Source of the DNA: an archaeon
GTDB lineage: Archaea; B1Sed10-29; WALL01
DNA: 9,871 nt
Assembly (NCBI GenBank): GCA_030592525.1
Contig: JAUVIW010000030.1
Span: 1 to 9,871, forward strand
Reading direction: 5' to 3'
The notes under the pieces are model-generated. The model was not told the DNA's origin, did not search any database, and saw only the letters and a program-made list of their open reading frames with translations. The translations under genes were made by a program, and so were the position numbers. Each line of letters opens with the position of its first letter. The first letter of the stretch is position 1. Shown piece after piece: positions 5,584-9,871 of this stretch.

Positions 5584-6187
5584 TGGCGTGCTTCCTAGCG
5601 GCCCTGGCTAACTTCCTAATTGTCTTGGGTTTCCCGCTGCCCTTTGCAACAGCACGGGCTCTGTCACGGTTCTGCTTAACCGTCTTAGTGCTGACCTCTC
5701 GGATCTGCAGGTTATCAGCACACCACCGCTGCCATCTAACGGATTTGGCTCTTTTCGCGTACGCCACAATGTTTGTCCGGGTCATCCCGAACTCCGCAGC
5801 GAGCTCATTGGGTGAGAGCGAAGCGTTCTTGCCAATGTAGTCAGCGAGCAGCTTGTCGCCGAGCTTGTGGCCGAAAAAGCTCTTGATGTGCTTGAGCTCA
5901 TGCCCCTTCTTGAGGTCAAAGAGCTCGTGCGCGAGCGACTCATGGGTCTTTGACGGGGCCTTCTCCAGGAACTTCCATAGCCTCTGCTTGTGCAGGGTCT
6001 GGACATCGAGAACTGTTACCTTACGCCCATCCTCCAAATACCACTTTCTTCGGGCAGGGTTGAGGTCCAGCTTGCGTGAGAACAGGAGGAGCGTGAACGC
6101 GGGGTCGTCCTTCGCGAGTTTGCGGGCTAAGCTAGCAATCTTCTTTTGGCCTGTGGGCGTCTCCCAGTCCAATGGCTTGTTAGGCAT
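5576..6187 (-). CDS. Basic probable DNA-binding protein, first copy of a tandem pair
   Basis: This encodes 203 residues with the same plan as its neighbour: LARKLAKDD, S-R-K-L-D, APSKTHESLAHELFD, HIKSFFGHKLGDKLLADYI. The helix-turn-helix-like segment is SLSPNELAAEFGMTRTNIVA (123-142), then YAKRAK. The C-terminal tail (about 160-203) is very basic (RKLARAARKHAKR) and does not align with the tail of its partner, so the copies may contact different sequences or partners. No enzymatic motif or signal peptide is visible; it should be cytoplasmic. The start is ATG 6187, 28 bases from the TATA centre; two in-frame TTG codons just upstream are rejected. The stop is TAG, inside the next promoter. I infer a recent tandem duplication that included the promoter. 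Confidence 0.75.
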   Translation of the reverse strand: MPNKPLDWETPTGQKKIASLARKLAKDDPAFTLLLFSRKLDLNPARRKWYLEDGRKVTVLDVQTLHKQRLWKFLEKAPSKTHESLAHELFDLKKGHELKHIKSFFGHKLGDKLLADYIGKNASLSPNELAAEFGMTRTNIVAYAKRAKSVRWQRWCADNLQIREVSTKTVKQNRDRARAVAKGSGKPKTIRKLARAARKHAKR

Positions 6188-6225
6188 CAACAATAACTAG
6201 CGCACCAAGTGTTTAAATGCCTAAC
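6179..6225. repeat. Inverted repeat flanking the core promoter, upstream paralogue
   Basis: GTTAGGCAT (6179-6187) and ATGCCTAAC (6217-6225) are perfect 9-bp inverted arms with 29 bases between them. One arm contains the start codon and the other lies on the far side of the TATA box. The layout matches 5535-5579. Because the mRNA would begin near the ATG, only one arm is transcribed, so a DNA site is more likely than an RNA hairpin. Confidence 0.55.
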
Positions 6226-6228
6226 GCT
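6208..6228 (-). promoter_or_regulatory. Promoter of the upstream helix-turn-helix paralogue
   Basis: This is identical over 21 bases to 5563-5583. The TATA box (6212-6218) is centred 28 bases from ATG 6187. Its last two bases overlap the TAG stop of the lipoprotein gene (6229-6227). Confidence 0.8.
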
Positions 6229-6715
6229 AATCCAGCACACACACATCGTTCTCGCACGCACATGCCACCAAAGGCATTGGCGGGCAGACCATGAGGTTGA
6301 TGAAGCGGGTGCACTTCTGGTGCTTATCAAACTTATCATTATACTCATTAAGCTTTTCAGCGCCTATTGAAGAGCACACGCTTGGGGCGCAGCCGCCCTT
6401 GGACGCCACGGCACAGTCATCGTCAGACTCGCACTTGGCCGTGCTGTTAATCTCAGCCCAAAGCGAAGCAACATCCTTCTCCAAGTTCTCGCACACGGCC
6501 TTGTTGCACGCGCCGCCGACGCACATCTCGCCCTCGAAGCAGTCCATGCTGCTATTGCATTCTGGCGTCGGTGGAACAGTATTATTAGCGGGCTCGGGTG
6601 GTAACACGTCCTCAGGAGCCACAAAGGTTATCCCGCCCGGCTCCCCTATCCCAGGGGTTTCTCGTATGCACCCGGCGACGAGCACGAGCAAAACAATCAG
6701 TAGCAAGCGTTTCAT
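6227..6715 (-). CDS. Cys-motif lipoprotein, function unknown
   Basis: This encodes 162 residues. MKRLLLIVLLVLVAGC is a lipoprotein signal with lipobox L-V-A-G-C16. A Pro-rich linker (residues 20-51) leads to a Cys module at 53-70 with the form C-x4-D-C-x6-C-x4-C, which includes GEMCVGGAC. Small disulfide-knotted repeats of this kind are frequent in secreted archaeal and eukaryotic proteins. A second region (75-162) has ten further Cys, including CESDDDC and ACACENDVC. The even number of Cys in the mature part suggests a fully disulfide-bonded surface protein. No catalytic motif is visible. The start is ATG 6715, 26 bases from the TATA centre at 6741; an in-frame GTG at 6724 is too close to it. 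It is divergent from the large plus-strand gene. Confidence 0.8.
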   Translation of the reverse strand: MKRLLLIVLLVLVAGCIRETPGIGEPGGITFVAPEDVLPPEPANNTVPPTPECNSSMDCFEGEMCVGGACNKAVCENLEKDVASLWAEINSTAKCESDDDCAVASKGGCAPSVCSSIGAEKLNEYNDKFDKHQKCTRFINLMVCPPMPLVACACENDVCVLD

Positions 6716-6737
6716 GCGTTCCACTACCAGCCAAGGG

Positions 6738-6744
6738 TTTAAAT
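6738..6744 (-). promoter_or_regulatory. Minus-strand half of a divergent promoter
   Basis: TTTAAAT is centred 26 bases from ATG 6715 and is flanked by GGATAACGC, the TAACGC element again. The two divergent TATA boxes are only about 8 bases apart, so initiation in the two directions is likely to compete. Confidence 0.75.
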
Positions 6745-6748
6745 GGAT

Positions 6749-6761
6749 AACGCTTTTATTC
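6749..6761 (+). promoter_or_regulatory. Plus-strand half of a divergent promoter
   Basis: AACGCTTTTATTC contains the TATA box CTTTTATT (6753-6760), centred 29-30 bases before ATG 6786. The same 13 bases recur before the next two plus-strand genes. No Shine-Dalgarno site precedes ATG 6786. Confidence 0.75.
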
Positions 6762-6785
6762 CCTGGGACACTTTATTACTACTAC

Positions 6786-8339
6786 ATGGGCAAGGGGATG
6801 GACAAAGCAGTCAAGCTGGCCAAGGCCAGGGGGTATGACGGCAAGGAAGGGGAACTCAGGAAAATCCTGGGGGTGTACAGGAAGAAAGTGGGCCTCACGG
6901 AAGACGAGCTCCCACAGCACTACGACAAGTACCTAAGCTCGTTCCGAAGCCAGGACATACTCAGAGGAGTAGAATACATCGCTGATAGGCACGATTTTGA
7001 TGAAAGGCGGGGCCACATGACAAAGCTCATGATGGCCGGAGCAAGCCAAGACGAAATAAGAATCGGGATGCTAAGCAGGTTCGGCGACGACACGGACGAA
7101 GGCATATCAGAAGCGCAGGCACTCGTGCTGGACCAGCACGACCGCGGCAAAATAACGCTCCCAAAAAACGTTTTCCAGGACTCAGTGCACGACTGGGTCC
7201 TATGGGACCTCGCGAGATACGGCGCCAGGAAATGGGCGAAATCCAGGCCGGACGGCTCAATAATCATGACACCTGAGTTCCGCAGGTACCTGGCGACCCT
7301 AAGCGTCAAAGGCAAGAACCTCAAAATAATAAAGGAACAAATCACGGAAGAAAACCAAATGGATATCACGCTTGAAGCCACTAAAGAAGCCGCTGAAAAA
7401 GAAGAGGAAAAGCAGAAGCGCAACGAGGAGCGGAGGGCAAAGCGCGAGAAGGAAAAGGCAGGCAGGCCCGCACCCAAGCCAAAGCCCAAGCCGAAGCCAC
7501 CTGAAGCGCCCGTGCACAAGGAAGAGGGAATCACCATCACCCCAACCAAGAAAAAAACCCGCGAAAAAAGGTTGGGCCGCATCAGGGACGAGGAAACGCT
7601 CCACAACCGGTTCAGGCAGCTGGTGGGGATGCAACGCTCACACAAGCACATCATGGAGCAAATGATGGTGCACCTCGGGCTCAAGGGCAGGGAAGAAGAA
7701 ACGAGGAAGGCTGTTGGCAAGCACGCGGAACGCATGGTGCGCGACAAGCTCACAGCGAACACCACTGTGCCAAGCGTGCTCCTAACGCTATTGCCCGCGA
7801 GCGCGAAGAGCCGCGTGGTAAAGGACTTTGTTAGGCTGAACACGCGCTTCGAGAAAGGCCGCGTCATGGGGGTCAGGAGAACAAAGGGCACGCTGAAAAA
7901 AGTGCTGGAGCTCTCCAAATGGGATTGTGACGAAGCTATCCAGAACGAGGTCGACAGGTTTGTTGAGCAGCAGGGCATAAACTGGATTGAGGAAGAGGTC
8001 AAGAAGCACATGAAAAAAGAGTCAATGGAGTACTCGAGCATGCCAAACGAGTTTGAGGTCATGATTGGGCCGCACGTAATGAGGCGTGCGAAAAAGCGCC
8101 TTGACTTCGAAACAAAGGAAGAAGTTGAAACAATGTTCCGGTCTGGTGGCGTGCTTATCCCAGATGTGCTCGAAGAGGCTCCTGGGCAGAGGCTTGTTCT
8201 CAAGAAAGGCAAAAAATTCTGGGTGATGCCGTTCCTCGAGAAGTTCCGGAAGCGCGGCAAGCCAGTTTACGCTATCAAGACGATACGTGACGCGTACTCG
8301 GCCGAAAAACTGCACTACAAGCGAAGCAAACGACGCTAA
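6786..8339 (+). CDS. Large charged cytoplasmic protein, two-part, unrecognised
   Basis: This encodes 517 residues with no signal peptide or membrane segment. An N-terminal helical part (about 1-190) is followed by a highly charged helix (195-225) and a Lys-Pro linker APKPKPKPKPPEAP (229-242). A second helical part spans about 265-415, and a mixed C-terminal domain (425-517) includes SGGVLIPDVLEEAPGQRLVL, KFWVMPF and KPVYAIKTI. Both helical parts contain a similar-looking stretch near an L-x-x-A/R-x-x-S-x-x-E/H-I-x-x-x-M pattern (81-100 and 279-298), so an ancient internal repeat is possible. I do not recognise the family. Its basic character could suit nucleic acid or ribosome contact. ATG 6786 is chosen from promoter spacing; the open frame continues upstream but only antisense to the lipoprotein gene. 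Confidence 0.75.
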   Translation: MGKGMDKAVKLAKARGYDGKEGELRKILGVYRKKVGLTEDELPQHYDKYLSSFRSQDILRGVEYIADRHDFDERRGHMTKLMMAGASQDEIRIGMLSRFGDDTDEGISEAQALVLDQHDRGKITLPKNVFQDSVHDWVLWDLARYGARKWAKSRPDGSIIMTPEFRRYLATLSVKGKNLKIIKEQITEENQMDITLEATKEAAEKEEEKQKRNEERRAKREKEKAGRPAPKPKPKPKPPEAPVHKEEGITITPTKKKTREKRLGRIRDEETLHNRFRQLVGMQRSHKHIMEQMMVHLGLKGREEETRKAVGKHAERMVRDKLTANTTVPSVLLTLLPASAKSRVVKDFVRLNTRFEKGRVMGVRRTKGTLKKVLELSKWDCDEAIQNEVDRFVEQQGINWIEEEVKKHMKKESMEYSSMPNEFEVMIGPHVMRRAKKRLDFETKEEVETMFRSGGVLIPDVLEEAPGQRLVLKKGKKFWVMPFLEKFRKRGKPVYAIKTIRDAYSAEKLHYKRSKRR

Positions 8340-8344
8340 AGGCT

Positions 8345-8358
8345 AAACGCTTTTATTC
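8345..8358 (+). promoter_or_regulatory. Promoter of the coiled-coil protein gene
   Basis: AAACGCTTTTATTC holds TATA box CTTTTATT (8350-8357), centred 27-28 bases before ATG 8381. It is identical over 14 bases to 9448-9461. It begins six bases after the TAA stop of the preceding gene. Confidence 0.8.
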
Positions 8359-8380
8359 ACTCGCCGTGTATCTTATGGTA

Positions 8381-9448
8381 ATGGCTAAGAAGAGGCTTGA
8401 GATACATGTTTTCGGCGAGATGCCCATGCTGCCCATGAACATGAGGCGAAAGCACCACAACGCGGTAGAGAAGCTCAAGAAAGAGCTCGGGAAGACAAAG
8501 GTCACGGTCAAGGAAACAGAAGAGAAGATGGGGTACATTGGCAAGAAGATTCGGGAGATAGAGAATGAAAAGCTGCACCAAGTCGCGGGAACGGAAGACG
8601 AGACTGGCTACGTCAAGCTCCTCATGCAGCTCAAAAGAAAGCACAGTGAGTTCAGGCACGCGCACACAGAGTCCAAGCGGATGAACAAGGAGCTCATCAC
8701 AATGCTCTCTGAAGCGAACACCTCGCTCAACGAGATGAAGCGCATGAACTCAAGGGCAATCAGGCTGCGCAAGCACCACGAGAACGAAATAAACCAGCTC
8801 AAGCCCAACGCAGTGCTCGTCGAGGCGGATGTGGACAAGCTGGGCACGCTGAAGAAAACAAACCCGTTCTACAGGTATGCAAAGGAAAACGACCTGCCGA
8901 TGCGCGGGCTCACACACAAGAAACAGCGCTTCGAGGAAGTCGACGAAAAAAGGTTTTCTAAGAAAGGAATCAAGCGCAAGGACATAGGCTTGTTCGTCGA
9001 AGCCGCACTCATCCACCGCCAGCTCGCGGGACTCGCTTACGACGAAAAGCTCCTGGACAAGATACCGAAAAAGGACAAGGTCATCGCGGTCATGGTGGAA
9101 GGCCCTCACCGCGACATGCTTGAAAAGCAGCACTTCCGCACGCTCATGAAGACACATGACGGCAAGAAAGAGAGGATTTTCCGCGACACACAGCTCCTGC
9201 TTGAGGGCGGGCCATACAATGTCGACTTCATATTCCACGAGCCACCAACAGACGAGGCGCTAAAGGAGTTCGTGCCCAAGGTGCGCAAGATCAAGATACG
9301 CAAGAAAAAGAAAAAAATGAAAAAAGGAGAGGCCGAGCCCCCCACAGACATCAAGATAAAGACGGTCATAAAGCGCAAGAAGAAAAAGACCAAGTGGCAG
9401 AAGGTCAAAAGCTTCTTCGCAGGCATATTCAAGCGCAAGAAAAAGTGA
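8381..9448 (+). CDS. Coiled-coil and Lys-rich protein, tentative TraB/Tiki-like core
   Basis: This encodes 355 residues. After a strand-like KRLEIHVFGEMPMLP comes a long helical, probably coiled-coil segment (22-140). Then follow KPNAVLVEADVDKL (141-154), a linker, a helix GLFVEAALIHRQLAGLAYDE (203-222) and a strand with KVIAVMVEGPHRDMLE (233-248). The order (strand with G, then P-x-x-V-L-V-E, long helix, final V-x-V-x-G-x-H strand) is reminiscent of TraB/Tiki-family proteins, with the coiled coil as an insertion. This is weak pattern evidence only. The last 50 residues are dominated by Lys runs (KIRKKKKKMKK, KRKKKKTK) with FFAGIF near the end, suggesting nucleic acid or membrane-surface contact. 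ATG 8381 lies 27-28 bases from the TATA box. In-frame GTG 8366 and ATG 8375 are too close to it. Confidence 0.75.
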   Translation: MAKKRLEIHVFGEMPMLPMNMRRKHHNAVEKLKKELGKTKVTVKETEEKMGYIGKKIREIENEKLHQVAGTEDETGYVKLLMQLKRKHSEFRHAHTESKRMNKELITMLSEANTSLNEMKRMNSRAIRLRKHHENEINQLKPNAVLVEADVDKLGTLKKTNPFYRYAKENDLPMRGLTHKKQRFEEVDEKRFSKKGIKRKDIGLFVEAALIHRQLAGLAYDEKLLDKIPKKDKVIAVMVEGPHRDMLEKQHFRTLMKTHDGKKERIFRDTQLLLEGGPYNVDFIFHEPPTDEALKEFVPKVRKIKIRKKKKKMKKGEAEPPTDIKIKTVIKRKKKKTKWQKVKSFFAGIFKRKKK

Positions 9449-9461
9449 AACGCTTTTATTC
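9448..9461 (+). promoter_or_regulatory. Promoter of the disrupted third plus-strand gene
   Basis: AAACGCTTTTATTC has its TATA box at 9453-9460, centred 27-28 bases before ATG 9484. Its first base is the last base of the TGA stop of the preceding gene. The promoter looks intact although the gene it serves does not. Confidence 0.75.
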
Positions 9462-9483
9462 TGATTCTGCCTTATTGTGAGCA

Positions 9484-9871
9484 ATGCCAAGGATGACGTA
9501 GAAGAAAGCCAGGGAACTGTTGCACAAGAAGCTAGGCAAGCCCAAGAACGAGCTGGACAAGCACTTATTCAACCAGCTAGTGAAACTAGCCGGAAAGAAA
9601 GTAGTCATACAATACGGCGTGCACCTAGGCGAGAACCCAGGCAGGCTCGCGGGTATACTTGCGAAAAAGAAGCTTGAAAAGAACAAGAACGTGGGGTTCC
9701 TTGAATTCAACGGGCCGGTAGAAATATACCACGACAGCATAATACAGCAAAGGCCCCCACGCCCACGATGACTATTGGGGCCACAACCAGAAAACAGCAA
9801 CAAACGAGTATGGCATCAAAAAAGTGCTCGAAGAGATACGAGACAAGTACCACCCCAAACTCGACGTGGAA
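9484..9871 (+). pseudogene. Disrupted gene: amber codon 6 and +1 frameshift; runs off the window
   Basis: Promoter spacing points to ATG 9484, giving MPRMT followed by an in-frame TAG (9499-9501). The same frame then reads on with coding character (KKARELLHKKLGKPKNELDK, then a strand-helix-strand region with YGVHLGENPGRLAG and VGFLEFNGP) until QQRP near 9754. There it ends in a non-coding-like tail at TGA 9769. Moving one base forward within the five-C run (9754-9758) restores a good frame, HAHDDYWGHNQKTATNEYG and onward to the window end. So the gene carries two lesions: a probable CAG-to-TAG change and one extra C. Alternatives are initiation at TTG 9520 with a programmed +1 shift at the C run, or assembly error. 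G-V-H-L-G-E and V-G-F-L-E-F-N-G-P faintly recall the TraB/Tiki pattern. The function is unknown. Confidence 0.6.

Noticed and set aside
6291..6785. N-terminal extension of the 517-residue protein by 165 residues
   Set aside because: This stretch is antisense to the Cys-motif lipoprotein gene and lies upstream of the plus-strand TATA box at 6753-6760. It is Ser/His-rich, unlike the following protein.
6920..8260. Long minus-strand open frame
   Set aside because: It is antisense to the 517-residue gene, very rich in Ser/Phe/Arg as expected of a shadow frame, and has no TATA box at the right distance.
9499..9501. TAG read as pyrrolysine
   Set aside because: TAG closes four other genes in the window (852-854, 4954-4952, 5578-5576, 6229-6227) at natural protein ends, and no pyl genes are visible. 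A nonsense change is simpler.
9477..9677. GTG-started alternative frame over the disrupted gene
   Set aside because: Its start is only about 21 bases from the TATA centre, and its product is a Gln/Arg/Glu-rich shadow. The frame starting at ATG 9484 has coding character.
1..9871. CRISPR array, tRNA, rRNA or insertion sequence
   Set aside because: No regularly spaced direct repeats, no cloverleaf-like sequence and no transposase or terminal inverted repeats were found on reading both strands.

Overview
The window looks archaeal. Core promoters are TATA boxes (TTTAAAT or CTTTTATT) lying about 26-30 bases upstream of start codons, usually with no room for a leader or Shine-Dalgarno site, so most transcripts are predicted to be leaderless. 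The toxin-antitoxin genes match archaeal RelE and DUF2683 families. The many small secreted or anchored proteins with Cys motifs, and a MopE-like DNDGDG motif, suggest a DPANN-type or related uncultivated archaeon; the lineage is an inference. TAG, TGA and TAA all serve as ordinary stops.

Layout. 1-586 and on to 854 (+): the tail of one RelE/ParE-type toxin gene, then a complete DUF2683-type antitoxin/RelE-type toxin operon with a perfect palindrome over its promoter. 912-1511 (+): a five-helix membrane protein, possibly Yip1-like, converging with a three-helix small membrane protein (1515-1802, -). 1858-4920 (-): an exported-protein block with a lipoprotein, a two-helix membrane protein with a related ectodomain, and a secreted M64-type metalloprotease translationally coupled to a single-pass surface protein. 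4952-6187 (-): tandem paralogues with a probable helix-turn-helix and basic tails. 6227-6715 (-): a Cys-motif lipoprotein. A divergent promoter at about 6738-6761 then opens a plus-strand run of two large unrecognised charged proteins (6786-8339, 8381-9448) and a third, apparently broken gene (9484 to the window end).

Expression pattern. From 1800 onward nearly every gene has its own promoter, often fused to the stop codon of the gene before it. Five minus-strand promoters share a TTTAAATG..TAACGC element and three plus-strand promoters share AACGCTTTTATTC. The only clear couplings are antitoxin to toxin (14-base overlap) and protease to membrane partner (ATGA overlap). The most novel-looking parts are the plus-strand trio (two members with faint TraB/Tiki-like signatures, one with an amber codon and a frameshift), the duplicated helix-turn-helix genes with a conserved inverted repeat around their promoters, and the protease/surface-protein pair.

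No rRNA, tRNA, CRISPR array or insertion sequence was seen, and no stretch over 300 bases lacks a gene.
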